Of a stretch of DNA of 64,000 bases, positions 1 through 8,861 are shown in pieces. The translations under genes and the position numbers were made by a program. The stretch is taken from positions 372,001 to 436,000 of the forward strand of contig JAGTPG010000002.1 of assembly GCA_018195615.1 (NCBI GenBank), written 5' to 3'. Each line of letters opens with the position of its first letter. Within the stretch, counting starts at the first letter, position 1. Source of the stretch: Streptomyces tuirus. Its GTDB lineage: Bacteria > Actinomycetota > Actinomycetes > Streptomycetales > Streptomycetaceae. Under the pieces are notes generated by a model. The model made no database searches. It saw nothing but the letters and a program-made list of their open reading frames with translations, and was not told where the DNA came from.

Positions 1-340
1 TCGGCCGGAGCGCCGGGGGTGAGATGTGCCCGCGCCGCGGGCGCGTACCGGTCCGCCAGGGCGTGGCCGGACCGGATCGCGTCAGTTTCGCGGCGTGACG
101 CGTACCACGAGCGGCGGGCCGCACGGGGAGAAACATCCCTCACAGCACCCTTCACGGGCGGAATTTCCCCTTCCGCGTCTACGCGCGGACCTCGCACAGC
201 AAGATCATCTTCGTTCAACCTTGCATGACATAAGGGGAATTGCCCGGATCACAGCCAACCGGCTCGCGGGGATTTCTCCCGGTACCTGAGGGGCCGGTAG
301 GCATGCGGGGTCATCAGCCGAACGAACCCCGGAGATCCGT
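1..340. other. Leading region without a convincing gene; presumed melC promoter region
   Basis: No reading frame here has a believable start, ribosome site and protein character, so I call no gene. A short inverted repeat (GCGGAA at 158-163 with TTCCGC at 171-176) and a relatively A+T-rich patch around 200-240 precede the tyrosinase operon and are the likely promoter area. The stretch GGAG at about 332-335 serves as ribosome site for melC1. The extreme left end may hold the tail of a neighbouring gene, but I cannot show it. Confidence 0.4.
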
Positions 341-703
341 ATGCCGGAACTCAGCCGTCGCCGTGCGCTCACCGCCGCGGCCGCCCTCGCCACGTCCGCC
401 GCGGCACTGCCGGCCGTCACCCCGGCCGGTGCCGCCGGGCACCACGACTTCCCCTGGAGCTTCGACGAGGTCTACAAGGGCCGCCGGATACAGGGCCGGC
501 CGGCCGCCGGAGCCAGTCACCACCACCACGCCGGATACACGGTGCTCGTCGACGGCGTGGAGCTGCATGTGATGCGCAACGCCGACGGCACCTGGATCAG
601 CGTGGTCAGCCACTACGACCCGGTGGCCTCACCGCGTGCCGCCGCCCGCGCCGCCGTCGACGAGCTGCAGGGCGCGCCGCTGCTGCCCTTCCCCGCCAAC
701 TGA
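341..703 (+). CDS. melC1: Tyrosinase cofactor / copper chaperone MelC1
   Basis: A 120-residue exported protein that delivers copper to apo-tyrosinase MelC2 and carries it out of the cell. The N-terminus has a twin-arginine-like signal ([10 protein letters not shown], then an Ala-rich hydrophobic stretch ending near residue 33). The mature part has the MelC1 features [18 protein letters not shown] region (here [14 protein letters not shown]), a His cluster SHHHHAGY thought to bind copper, and the typical segment [14 protein letters not shown]. Length matches the family. It lies 31 bp upstream of melC2 on the same strand, the standard melC operon order. Confidence 0.96.
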   Translation: MPELSRRRALTAAAALATSAAALPAVTPAGAAGHHDFPWSFDEVYKGRRIQGRPAAGASHHHHAGYTVLVDGVELHVMRNADGTWISVVSHYDPVASPRAAARAAVDELQGAPLLPFPAN

Positions 704-734
704 CCCGCACCAAAGGCACTTGGAGCACCCGCAC

Positions 735-1556
735 ATGACCGTCCGCAAGAACCAGTCCGCCCTGACCGCCGACGAGAAGCGGCGTTTCGTCGCCGCCCTC
801 ATGGAGCTGAAGCGCAGCGGCCGCTACGACGAATTCGTCACGACGCACAACGCGTTCATCGTCTCCGACACCGACGACGGTGAGCGGACCGGACACCGTT
901 CCCCGTCCTTCCTGCCCTGGCACCGAAGATTCCTCCTGGAGTTCGAGCGGGCGCTGCAGTCGGTGGACGCGTCGGTGGCCCTGCCGTACTGGGACTGGAC
1001 CGTCGACCGTTCGCCGCGTGCCTCCCTGTGGGCATCCGACTTCCTCGGCGGCACCGGGCGCGAGCGGGACGGCCGCGTGCCGGACGGGCCGTTCGCCGCG
1101 TCCGCCGGGAACTGGCCGATCAACGTGCGGGTCGACGGCCGTACGTTTCTGCGGCGCTCCCTCGGTTCCGGAGGACGCCCGCTGCCGACGGCGGCCGAGG
1201 TCGAGTCGGTGCTGTCGATGTCCACGTACGACATGGCGCCCTGGAACAGCGCCTCGGACGGCTTCCGCAACCACCTCGAAGGGTGGCGGGGCGTCAACCT
1301 GCACAACCGCGTCCACGTCTGGGTCGGCGGGCACATGGCCACCGGGGCCTCTCCCAACGACCCGGTGTTCTGGCTGCACCACGCGTACGTCGACAAGCTG
1401 TGGGCCGAGTGGCAGCGCCGGCACCCCGGCTCCGGCTATCTGCCCGTCGCGGGCACGCCGAACGTGATCGACCTGGAGGAGACGATGCGGCCGTGGCACG
1501 ACACGAGCCCGGCGGACCTGCTGGACCACACGGCCCACTACACGTTCGACGCCTGA
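735..1556 (+). CDS. melC2: Tyrosinase MelC2 (monophenol monooxygenase)
   Basis: A 273-residue type-3 binuclear copper enzyme that oxidises tyrosine to DOPA and DOPA-quinone for melanin formation. Copper A ligands are visible as His38, His54 and His63 (TTHNAF, GHRSPSFLPWH). Copper B ligands lie in NRVHVWVGGHM and FWLHHAYVD. There is no signal peptide, as expected, because the enzyme is exported in complex with MelC1. The ATG at 735 follows GGAG and gives the usual bacterial length; earlier in-frame starts would fuse an implausible Pro/Arg-rich leader. Confidence 0.97.
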   Translation: MTVRKNQSALTADEKRRFVAALMELKRSGRYDEFVTTHNAFIVSDTDDGERTGHRSPSFLPWHRRFLLEFERALQSVDASVALPYWDWTVDRSPRASLWASDFLGGTGRERDGRVPDGPFAASAGNWPINVRVDGRTFLRRSLGSGGRPLPTAAEVESVLSMSTYDMAPWNSASDGFRNHLEGWRGVNLHNRVHVWVGGHMATGASPNDPVFWLHHAYVDKLWAEWQRRHPGSGYLPVAGTPNVIDLEETMRPWHDTSPADLLDHTAHYTFDA

Positions 1557-1576
1557 CCGGGAACGGCAGCGGCTGA

Positions 1577-2265
1577 TCAGACGGTCTGGGCCGTGCGGCA
1601 CTCCGGGTGGCCCCAGCCGCTGTCGTTCTTGGCGATGGGCTCGCCCGCCGCGTAGGAGCGGCCACACAGGCAGCGGCCGGGGAACTTCGCCTTGATGGTG
1701 CGCGACGAGGTCTTCTTCGCGGTGCGCGCCGTGCCGCCGCGCGAACGGGAGCGCGGGGCCTTGGCCGGGGTGTCCGGGGCGGGCGGCGGCTCGGGCGAAC
1801 CGAGCTCGCTGCCCGCGGGCTCCTGAACGGTGGCGGCCTGGCTGGCGGCCCGGTCGGCGAAGTCGTTGAGCCGGTCGCCGTCGACCTGGTGGGCCGGCAC
1901 GTAGCGGAACTCGACCGAGCGGCCGTCCAGCAGCTCGTCGATGCGTACGACGAGGTCCTGGTTGGCGACCGGCTTGCCGCGGACGTCTTCCAGCCGTTGC
2001 GCTTCCAGCCGGGCAGCCACGTCGTGACGGCCTTCATCGCGTACTGCGAGTCCATCCGGACCTCGAGCGGCACGCCGGGGTCGATCGCCGTGAGCAGACG
2101 CTCCAGCGCGGTGAGTTCCGCGACGTTGTTGGTGGCCTTGCCGAGCGGCCCCGCCTCCCAGCGCACCGGACTCTCGGAAACGTCGGCGACGACCCAGGCC
2201 CAGCCCGCGGGCCCGGGGTTTCCCTTCGAAGCCCCGTCACACGCGGCCACAACACGTTCAGGCAT
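1577..2265 (-). CDS. rnhA: Ribonuclease HI with Cys-containing C-terminal extension (apparent frameshift)
   Basis: Cleaves the RNA strand of RNA:DNA hybrids. The N-terminal part shows the RNase H fold with CDGASKGNPGPAG (first Asp), NNVAELTAL (Glu) and RMDSQYAM (second Asp). After a break near 1978-1981 the next frame continues GKPVANQDLVVRIDELL and ends the domain with HQVDGDRLNDFAD (last Asp). One missing base between these halves restores a roughly 229-residue protein. Beyond the catalytic domain a linker rich in Pro, Arg and Ser leads to a CxC...HPEC element that may bind zinc. The start at 2265 is preferred; 2277 is possible. Confidence 0.85.
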
Positions 2266-2318
2266 GGGCTCGATCATGCCATGGCCGCACGGGCCGCGCG
2301 GCCAGGAGGGCCGGGTGC

Positions 2319-3116
2319 CTAGGACACGTCGGTCAGCTTCGGCATCTCGCCCTCGGTCGTCGTGGTGTCGATCACCGAGAAGTTCGCGCCCTGCGGGTCG
2401 CTGATCGCCGCGAACCGGCCGAACGGGGTGGTCATCGGGCCGAACCGCAGCACGCCGCCCAGCTTGGTGGCCTTCGCCACGGCCTCGTCGCAGTCCTCGA
2501 CGGTGAAGTAGACGTTGATGTACGGCCGCACCTCCGGCGGGAACTCCTCCGTCATCTTCATCCGGCCCAGCACGGTGCGTTCACCGAGGTCGTAGACCCG
2601 GAAGTCCATCTCACCGTCTTCCATGTCCCGCTGCCGGTAGGAGAAGACGGCGGGGAAGAACGCGTCGGACTTCCCGGGCTCGCGGGTGAAGACCTCGGCC
2701 CAGATGTAGGCACCGGGTTCGGCCATCGCCTCGAAGCCCTCGTGGGTGCCCGCCTGCCAGACGCCGAAGACCACACCGCCGGGGTCGCGGGCCAGGCACA
2801 TGCTGCCGAAGTCGCCGACCTGCATCGGCTCCATCAGCACCTCGCCGCCGTGGTCGCGGATCCGGGCCGCGGTGGCGGCGACGTCCTGCGACGCGAAGTA
2901 CAGGCACCACTGCGACAGGCCCTCCTGGCCAGGCATGGGCGGGACGACGGCGGCGACCGCCTTGCCGTTCGCGTAGGCCTGGGTGTAGTTGCCGTACTCC
3001 GCCGACGCCTCGGCAAAGGTCCAGCCGAGGACGTCTCCGTAGAAGCTCTTGGCGCCTTCGAGGTCACTGAACATCGCGTCGGCCCAGCACGGGGTTCCTT
3101 CGGGTTGCGCGGCCAT
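2319..3116 (-). CDS. VOC-family (glyoxalase/bleomycin-resistance-like) protein, two domains
   Basis: A 265-residue cytoplasmic protein made of two tandem vicinal-oxygen-chelate modules. The first starts CWADAMFSDLEGAKSFYGDVLGW and ends with the FGVWQAG strand; the second starts YIWAEVFTREPGKSDAFF and ends with SDPQGANFSVI. This two-module form is common in Streptomyces and usually annotated only as VOC family; the substrate is unknown. It is divergent from the alcohol dehydrogenase at 3220, sharing a 103-bp promoter region. Confidence 0.9.
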   Translation of the reverse strand: MAAQPEGTPCWADAMFSDLEGAKSFYGDVLGWTFAEASAEYGNYTQAYANGKAVAAVVPPMPGQEGLSQWCLYFASQDVAATAARIRDHGGEVLMEPMQVGDFGSMCLARDPGGVVFGVWQAGTHEGFEAMAEPGAYIWAEVFTREPGKSDAFFPAVFSYRQRDMEDGEMDFRVYDLGERTVLGRMKMTEEFPPEVRPYINVYFTVEDCDEAVAKATKLGGVLRFGPMTTPFGRFAAISDPQGANFSVIDTTTTEGEMPKLTDVS

Positions 3117-3219
3117 GACTACGACCCTCTCGAGATGAGCGAATGGTCCGTTTCCTCACGCTAGTCACCCGTGGGCCGGCCCGCGCGCCGAACGGGCGGT
3201 TCCGCCGCAGACTGGGCAT

Positions 3220-4225
3220 ATGCGCGCGTGGTCGGTGGTTCGGCCGGGTCCGGTCGAGGAGGAGTCGCTGCGGCTGGTCGAGAAACCGGTGCCCGTGCCC
3301 GCGGACGACGAGCTGCTGGTGCGGGTGCGCGCCTGCGGTGTCTGCCGTACCGACCTGCACGTCGCCGAGGGCGACCTGCCGGTGCGCCGGGTGGGCGTCA
3401 CGCCGGGTCACGAGGTCGTCGGGGAGCCGGCCGGGGCGGGTGCGGCGGTGCGCGGCTTCGAGGCGGGCGGCCGGGTCGGCGTGGCCTGGCTGCGCCGTAC
3501 CGACGGCAGCTGCGCGTACTGCGCGCGCGGCGCGGAGAACCTGTGTCCCCGCTCCGAGTACACGGGCTGGTACGCCGACGGCGGTTACGCCGAGTACACG
3601 ACGGTGCCGGCCGCGTTCGCGTACCGGCTGCCGGACGGCGTGCCGGACGTGGCCCTGGCGCCCCTCATGTGCGCAGGCATCATCGGCCACCGCGCGCTGC
3701 GACGGGCCGCGCTGCCGCCCGGCGGTCGGCTCGGGCTGTACGGCTTCGGGGCAGCGCCCATCTGTGTGCGCAGGTGGCGATCGCCGAGGGAGCCACCGTG
3801 CACGTCATGACGCGTGGCGAGGACGCCCGGCGGCTTGCGCTGGAGCTGGGCGCCGCCTCCGCACAGGACGCGTACGCGAGGCCGCCGGAGCCGCTGGACA
3901 GCGCGATCCTGTTCGCCCCGGCGGGGGAGCTGGTCCCGGTCGCGCTGCGTGCCCTCGACCGGGGCGGTGTCCTGGCGATCGCCAGCATCCACCTCACGGA
4001 CACGCCTCCGCTGCACTACGAGAGCGATCTGTTCTACGAGAAACAGCTGCGCAGCGTCACCTCCAACACGCGCGAGGACGGCCGCGAGTTCCTGGCACTG
4101 GCAGCGAGGTACGGCGTACGGGCGACGACCCACCGGTATCCCTGTCGCGGGCCGCGGATGCGCTGGGTGATCTGAAGGCCGGGCGGTTCGACGGGGCCGC
4201 GGTGTTGGTGAACGACTGGATGTGA
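3220..4225 (+). CDS. Zinc-dependent alcohol dehydrogenase, MDR family (two apparent frameshifts)
   Basis: NAD(P)-dependent medium-chain dehydrogenase of about 335 residues. Catalytic-zinc motifs are CGVCRTDLH and GHEVVG; structural-zinc cysteines follow in [12 protein letters not shown]. The Rossmann segment begins GLYGFGA, then the frame shifts near 3748-3755 and continues [20 protein letters not shown] in the next frame. A second shift near 4140-4142, in a CCC run, leads to [23 protein letters not shown], the normal C-terminus of this family. Both are consistent with one missing base. The true substrate cannot be inferred. Confidence 0.88.
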
Positions 4226-4428
4226 GGTCTCGGGACGAGCCGTCTCCGACGCCGGCTGCCGACGCGAGCGTCTCCTTGGCCCGCTGCTGACCCGCTGCCG
4301 ATCGCGGCCGACCGGGTCTGACCGGTCGTCGGGCCGGCGGCCTGCCCTGGCCGACGCGTGTCTTCCCTCCCGGGCCGGGCTGTGCTTGCCTGGGGAGCCG
4401 TTTCGCCGGCCGGGGCGGGAGTTGCCGT

Positions 4429-5331
4429 ATGCGCGGACCGTGGATCGTGGGTGTGGTGGTGGCGGGGCTGCTGCTCGGTGCGTGCGGGGATCCGTCCTCC
4501 GGGCCGGAGGCGCCGCCGCCGTCCGCTCCGGGCGGGTCCACCACCACCCACCAGCGGGCACCCGCGTCCCCCAGTACCCGCCCGCCCGTCAAGGCACCCG
4601 AGGTGCTCTACCTCGGCGACTCGCTCGCCATGGAGAACCAGAAGGTCATCGGCCAGGAACTGCGCCGGGACCTGCGCGCGACGTACACGAGCGCCCCCTA
4701 CTCGGGCACCACCCTGTGCGACTACCTGGAGGGCACCGCCGAGCGGTCACTCGTCCCGGCCCGGGACAAGGCGGCCGCCCTGGTGCGATCGCTGCGACCG
4801 GACTTCGTGGTGCTCCAGTTCTGGGGCAACGCCTGGGACTTCACCTGGTGCATGGACGACATCACGTACGACGCCTCGCGGGAGAAGTACTTCGAACGGT
4901 ACGAGGCCGACGCGCGCAGGCTCGTCGAGCAGATCACGGCGGCCGGCGGAAGCCACCGGCCGCGAATCGTGTGGGTGCTCCAGGGACCGGATCCGATCAC
5001 GCCCGACCGGGTGCGGCGGGTGAACGGGCTGTACGAGCGGCTGGCCGCCGCGTCGGACGACGTCGTCGCCGATGCCGGGAAGGCAGTGAGCCCGGCCTCG
5101 GACCGCTACGCCTGGACGCAGTACCTGCCCTGCACCGCCTACGAGCGCGCCCACCCCGACTACTGCACCCAGCCGGGCCGTGACCGAACGGCCCTGCACC
5201 GCGACGACGACTACCTGCACTTCTGCCTGGCGCCCACCACGTCCACGCCGAAGCCCTGCCCGGTGCGCTCCCCCGGCATCCTGCGCATCGCCCGGGAGGT
5301 CACCAAAACCATTCGACAGTCGGCCCGCTGA
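4429..5331 (+). CDS. Lipoprotein SGNH/GDSL-type hydrolase
   Basis: A 300-residue predicted lipoprotein. The first 19 residues form a signal with lipobox LLLGAC, so the mature protein would be attached to the outer face of the membrane. A Pro/Ser/Thr linker follows to about residue 55. The SGNH block I motif is YLGDSLAMEN with the nucleophilic Ser, and FWGNAW fits the block III Gly/Asn. The final catalytic pair would lie in the DDDYLHF region. The family includes esterases and acyltransferases acting on envelope polymers; the substrate is not deducible. Confidence 0.82.
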   Translation: MRGPWIVGVVVAGLLLGACGDPSSGPEAPPPSAPGGSTTTHQRAPASPSTRPPVKAPEVLYLGDSLAMENQKVIGQELRRDLRATYTSAPYSGTTLCDYLEGTAERSLVPARDKAAALVRSLRPDFVVLQFWGNAWDFTWCMDDITYDASREKYFERYEADARRLVEQITAAGGSHRPRIVWVLQGPDPITPDRVRRVNGLYERLAAASDDVVADAGKAVSPASDRYAWTQYLPCTAYERAHPDYCTQPGRDRTALHRDDDYLHFCLAPTTSTPKPCPVRSPGILRIAREVTKTIRQSAR

Positions 5332-5363
5332 CCGCTCGAATGGGCGCCATGTGCGCGGTGCGA

Positions 5364-6239
5364 ATGCATGAGGACGAGGTGGACATCGACGTCTCGCTCG
5401 TCGGCCGGTTGATCGAGGGACAGTTCCCGCGGTGGGCGGGGCTGCCCCTGCGGCGCCTGGAGTCCTCCGGGACCGAGAACGCCATGTTCCGCCTCGGTGC
5501 GGACAAGGTCGTGCGGCTCCCCCGGCATCCCCGGGCCGTCGAGGCCATCACCCACGAACTGCGCTGGCTGCCCCGGCTGGGCCCGGGGCTGCCCGCCGCC
5601 GGGCCGGAGCCTCTGGGGCGGGGCGAGCCCGGCGAGGACTTCCCTTGGCCCTGGTCGGTGTACCGCTGGCTGGACGGCCGCAACCCGGTCCCTGGCGAGC
5701 TCGAGCAACCCGAGCTGCTCGCCGGGGACCTGGCGGCGTATGTCACGGCCCTGCGCCGGATCGACGCCGCGGGCGGGCCGACCGGCTACCGGGGAGTGCC
5801 TCTGGCGGCCCGGGACCCGTTCATGCGGGAGGCGCTCGGGCAGTTGGCGGGGCGGGTCGACACCACGGCGGTGACGGCGGTGTGGGAGGAGGCGCTGCGC
5901 GCCCCGGAGCACACCGGGCCGCCGGTCTGGGCCCACGGCGACCTGATGGCCGGGAACCTGCTGGTCGCGGACGGACGGCTGACCGGCGTGATCGACTTCG
6001 GCACGGTGGGGGTGGGCGATCCCGCCGTCGACCTCATCGGCGCCTGGTGCCTGCTGCCCGCCGCGGTCCGCGCCGGCTTCCGCGAGGCCGTGGGCGCCGG
6101 CGAGGCCGAGTGGGCCCGGGGCCGGGGCTGGGCCCTGTCGATCGCGGTCATCGCGCTGCCGTACTACTGGGAGACGAACCCGCCGGTCGCCGAGAACTCC
6201 CGGCATGTGATCGGAGAGGTCCTGGCCGAGACGGCGTAG
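5364..6239 (+). CDS. Aminoglycoside phosphotransferase-family kinase (CHK/APH fold)
   Basis: About 291 residues with the APH-type kinase fold. The catalytic loop is WAHGDLMAGNLLV and the metal-binding DFG-like element is VIDFGTVGVGDPAVDL. An upstream segment SSGTENAMFRLGADKVVRLPR provides the Gly-rich and ATP-binding Lys region. Relatives phosphorylate antibiotics or small metabolites, and most chromosomal Streptomyces copies have unknown substrates. The ATG at 5364 is favoured; an ATG at 5340 adds eight residues. A strong hairpin follows at the stop codon. Confidence 0.88.
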   Translation: MHEDEVDIDVSLVGRLIEGQFPRWAGLPLRRLESSGTENAMFRLGADKVVRLPRHPRAVEAITHELRWLPRLGPGLPAAGPEPLGRGEPGEDFPWPWSVYRWLDGRNPVPGELEQPELLAGDLAAYVTALRRIDAAGGPTGYRGVPLAARDPFMREALGQLAGRVDTTAVTAVWEEALRAPEHTGPPVWAHGDLMAGNLLVADGRLTGVIDFGTVGVGDPAVDLIGAWCLLPAAVRAGFREAVGAGEAEWARGRGWALSIAVIALPYYWETNPPVAENSRHVIGEVLAETA

Positions 6240-6260
6240 GGGCAGGGACGGCCCTGCCCC
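6239..6260. terminator. Bidirectional terminator hairpin
   Basis: A perfect 9-bp stem (GGGGCAGGG / CCCTGCCCC) with an ACGG loop starts on the last base of the APH-like gene and lies before the end of the convergent VOC gene. There is no T tract, as is usual in Streptomyces. Confidence 0.75.
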
Positions 6261-6272
6261 TGTGCCGGTCCG

Positions 6273-6755
6273 TCACTCGCCCGCGTACGCCTTGTCCAGG
6301 GCCGCGATGTCGAACTTGCTCATCGCCATGAACGCCTGGGTCACACGGGCCGCCTTCGCCGGATCCGGGTCGGTGATCATCTCGTCGAGCCGGTCGGGGA
6401 CGACCTGCCAGGACACGCCGTACCGGTCCTTGAGCCAGCCGCAGGGGCCGGGCTCGCCACCGTTCTCGGTGAGCTTGGTCCAGTAGTAGTCGATCTCCTC
6501 CTGGTTCTCGCAGAAGATCATGAAGGAGACCGCCTCGTTGAACTTGAACTCGGGCCCGCCGTTGAGCCCCAGGAACTTGTGGCCGTTGGCCGTGAACTCG
6601 ACGGTCATCACGCTGCCGGCGGGCTGGGGCGCTCCCTCCGGGTAGCGCGCGATCTTGCCGACGCTGGAGTTCTTGAAGATCGAGACGTAGAAGTGGGCAG
6701 CCTCCTCGGCCTGGCCGTCGAACCAGAGACACGTGGTGAAGCCGTCGGATGCCAT
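6273..6755 (-). CDS. PhnB-like VOC protein (3-demethylubiquinone-9 methyltransferase-like fold)
   Basis: A 160-residue VOC-superfamily protein of the PhnB-like type. It contains [36 protein letters not shown] and the segment [10 protein letters not shown]...[16 protein letters not shown] that typifies this group. Despite the legacy name these proteins have no shown methyltransferase activity and lack ubiquinone-pathway context here. It is divergent from clpP3 across a 230-bp region. Confidence 0.9.
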   Translation of the reverse strand: MASDGFTTCLWFDGQAEEAAHFYVSIFKNSSVGKIARYPEGAPQPAGSVMTVEFTANGHKFLGLNGGPEFKFNEAVSFMIFCENQEEIDYYWTKLTENGGEPGPCGWLKDRYGVSWQVVPDRLDEMITDPDPAKAARVTQAFMAMSKFDIAALDKAYAGE

Positions 6756-6860
6756 GAGTACCTCCCGGAGCGCGGATCGCTGTCATCCGTGTCGACCGGT
6801 CCACGCCCCGAAACTCATCGGTCGCCGTCCCACGGGGGGACAAGGGCTGGTCACGCGCAC

Positions 6861-6890
6861 TCTGCCGGCAGCGGATCTGCCCAGGGCAGA
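6861..6890. promoter_or_regulatory. PopR operator upstream of clpP3-clpP4
   Basis: A perfect 15-bp palindrome TCTGCC-CAG-GGCAGA occupies 6876-6890, and a further TCTGCC followed directly by GGCAG begins at 6861. As I recall, the published S. lividans PopR target is TCTGCC-N3-GGCAGA, so this is almost certainly the activator site of the downstream operon. It lies about 95 bp before the clpP3 start. Confidence 0.8.
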
Positions 6891-6985
6891 GAAACCGCCC
6901 AGGGGCATCGCCCGAGGTCAAGAGTGGAGTCGACGGCACACCCGCGGGCACATCCGCGGCACTTCCGCCACGACGAGGAGAACCG

Positions 6986-7627
6986 ATGACTCCACTCACG
7001 ACACTCGCCCCTCGGGCGGAGGAGGGCGACACCCCTCCGACCCGCTTCGACGACCATCTGGCCGCCCAGCTGCTCGCGCAGCGCATCGTGCTGCTGGGCA
7101 CCCAGGTCGACGAGGTCTCCGCCAACCGGGTCTGTGCCCAGCTGCTCATCCTGTCCGCGGAGGACCCGCGCACCGACATCAGCCTGTACATCAACAGTCC
7201 CGGCGGCGGGGTGCACGCGGGTCTCGCCATCTACGACACGATGCGGCTCATCCCCAACGACGTCTCCACGCTGGCGATGGGCTTCGCGGCCAGCATGGGC
7301 CAGTTCCTGCTCAGCGTCGGCACGCCCGGCAAGCGCTACGCCCTGCCGAACGCGCGCATCATGATGCACCAGCCGTCGGCGGGCATCGGCGGCACCACCG
7401 CCGACATCGAGATCCAGGCGGAGAACCTGGAGCACACCAAGCGGACCATCGAGCGGATCACCGCGGAGCACACCGGCCAGAGCCCGGAGACCGTCTCCCG
7501 GGACGGCGACCGCGACCGCTGGTTCACGGCCGAGGAGGCCAGGGAGTACGGGATGGTGGACCGCGTCGTGGAGTCCCTCGCGGACGTCCGCCCGGCGGCC
7601 ACCCGGCGCAGGATGGGGCTTCAGTGA
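6986..7627 (+). CDS. clpP3: ATP-dependent Clp protease proteolytic subunit ClpP3
   Basis: A 213-residue serine peptidase subunit of the second Clp protease of Streptomyces, normally induced when ClpP1/ClpP2 fail. The catalytic triad is intact: Ser103 in GFAASMGQ, His128 in MMHQPSAG, and an Asp at about 177 in [12 protein letters not shown]. The oxyanion and substrate loop SPGGGVHAG is present. Its stop overlaps the clpP4 ATG (TGATG), so the two are translationally coupled. PopR is encoded just beyond on the other strand and its binding palindrome lies upstream. Confidence 0.95.
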   Translation: MTPLTTLAPRAEEGDTPPTRFDDHLAAQLLAQRIVLLGTQVDEVSANRVCAQLLILSAEDPRTDISLYINSPGGGVHAGLAIYDTMRLIPNDVSTLAMGFAASMGQFLLSVGTPGKRYALPNARIMMHQPSAGIGGTTADIEIQAENLEHTKRTIERITAEHTGQSPETVSRDGDRDRWFTAEEAREYGMVDRVVESLADVRPAATRRRMGLQ

Positions 7628-8229
7628 TGGGTACGTACACGATTCCGAACGTCGTCGAGCGCACCCCGCAGGGCGAGCGGTCCTACGACGTGTTCAGCCG
7701 GCTGCTGTCCGAACGGATCATCTTCCTCGGCACCGAGATCGACGACGGCGTCGCCAACGTCGTCATCGCGCAGCTCCTCCACCTGGAGTCGTCGTCCCCG
7801 GAGAGCGAGATCTCGATCTATCTCAACTCCCCCGGCGGCTCGTTCACTTCGCTCATGGCCATCTACGACACCATGACGTACGTGCATGCGCCGATCTCCA
7901 CGTTCTGTGTCGGGCAGGCGGCCTCCACGGCGGCCGTGCTGCTGGCCGGCGGAGATCCCGGACGGCGGTTCGTGCTGGAGCACGCGCGGGTGCTGCTCGG
8001 GCAGCCGGCCGCCGGAGGGCAGCGCGGCACGGTCTCCGATCTGGCGCTCCAGGCCAAGGAGATGGTGCGGATCCGCTCCCAGGTCGAGGAGGTGCTGGCG
8101 CGGCACACCCACCACGACGTGGCGACCCTGCGGGCCGACATGGACCGCGACAAGGTGTTCACCGCGCAGGAGGCGGTGGGTTACGGGCTGGCCGACGAGG
8201 TGCTCAGCCGGCGCCTCGTGAAGTTCTGA
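7627..8229 (+). CDS. clpP4: ClpP4 proteolytic subunit with Gly in place of the catalytic His
   Basis: A 200-residue ClpP-fold subunit predicted to form a mixed tetradecamer with ClpP3. Ser100 is present in GQAASTAAV, and Asp residues sit around 173-175. Exactly 25 residues after the Ser, where His is expected, the sequence reads [10 protein letters not shown], so residue 125 is Gly (codon GGG). Three base changes from a His codon would be needed, so a single sequencing error cannot explain it. The subunit is probably catalytically impaired, like ClpR-type subunits, unless another residue substitutes. SPGGSFTS and the handle helix look normal. Confidence 0.92.
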   Translation: MGTYTIPNVVERTPQGERSYDVFSRLLSERIIFLGTEIDDGVANVVIAQLLHLESSSPESEISIYLNSPGGSFTSLMAIYDTMTYVHAPISTFCVGQAASTAAVLLAGGDPGRRFVLEHARVLLGQPAAGGQRGTVSDLALQAKEMVRIRSQVEEVLARHTHHDVATLRADMDRDKVFTAQEAVGYGLADEVLSRRLVKF

Positions 8230-8238
8230 GGCGCCGGC
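8207..8238. terminator. Terminator hairpin across the clpP4 stop codon
   Basis: A perfect 11-bp inverted repeat (GCCGGCGCCTC / GAGGCGCCGGC) with a 10-base loop includes the clpP4 stop codon. It separates the clpP operon from the convergent popR gene and may serve both. Confidence 0.6.
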
Positions 8239-8251
8239 CCGCCCACACGGC

Positions 8252-8677
8252 TCAGGCAGCCAGGCACAGTCCGTCGTACGACGACGGGGACGCCCCGCGG
8301 CGGCTGCCGCCCGTGTACCGCGAGGTGACGCGGGTCAGTTCGCCCTGTGCCCTCGACAACAGGTCGCCGAGGCCCAGTCCGAGGGCGTGGGCGGCGGCCG
8401 CGAGGACCTCCGAGGAGGCTTCCTTGCGGCCGCGTTCCACCTCCGAGAGGTAGGGCATCGAGATCCGTGCCGCGTCGGCGACGTCCTTCAACGTGCGTTC
8501 CTGTGCGAGGCGTTCGCGGCGCAGGACGTCGCCGACGAGGTCGCGCCACAGGGGCTCTTTCACGGCGGGGGGCGCGGAGCTCTGGCGTGGCGGAGCGGCG
8601 GGGCGGGCGTTCCCGGGGCGCGCGCCGGCCGGGCGCAGGGGGATGACGCGGGCTTCGTTCGGCACGTGGTTGGTCAC
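8252..8677 (-). CDS. popR: XRE-family activator PopR of the clpP3-clpP4 operon
   Basis: A 141-residue DNA-binding protein. Residues about 50-105 form the HTH: LRRERLAQERTLKDVADAARISMPYLSEVERGRKEASSEVL, which is the ClgR/PopR type. It ends in LCLAA; a C-terminal Ala-Ala tail is the known degradation signal by which ClpP1/ClpP2 keep PopR levels low. Position next to clpP3-clpP4 and the matching palindrome at 6876 support PopR over ClgR. Translation begins at a GTG at 8677. A TCTGCC half-site at about 8723 may allow autoregulation. Confidence 0.88.
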   Translation of the reverse strand: MTNHVPNEARVIPLRPAGARPGNARPAAPPRQSSAPPAVKEPLWRDLVGDVLRRERLAQERTLKDVADAARISMPYLSEVERGRKEASSEVLAAAAHALGLGLGDLLSRAQGELTRVTSRYTGGSRRGASPSSYDGLCLAA

Positions 8678-8861
8678 CGCTCCAGCCTAGTTTTTCGGGC
8701 CGCGAGGGGAAGGGATCGGCGTTCTGCCCTGGGGGAATGGAACGAACGGCGCGGAACGGACGAACACGCGTGGCCGTACAGCGGATTCCTTGCCGCTCCG
8801 CGATCCGGCGGGCATGGGCAGCGGTTCCCCGGGTACCCGCAACTCGGAAGGACCCAGGCAG

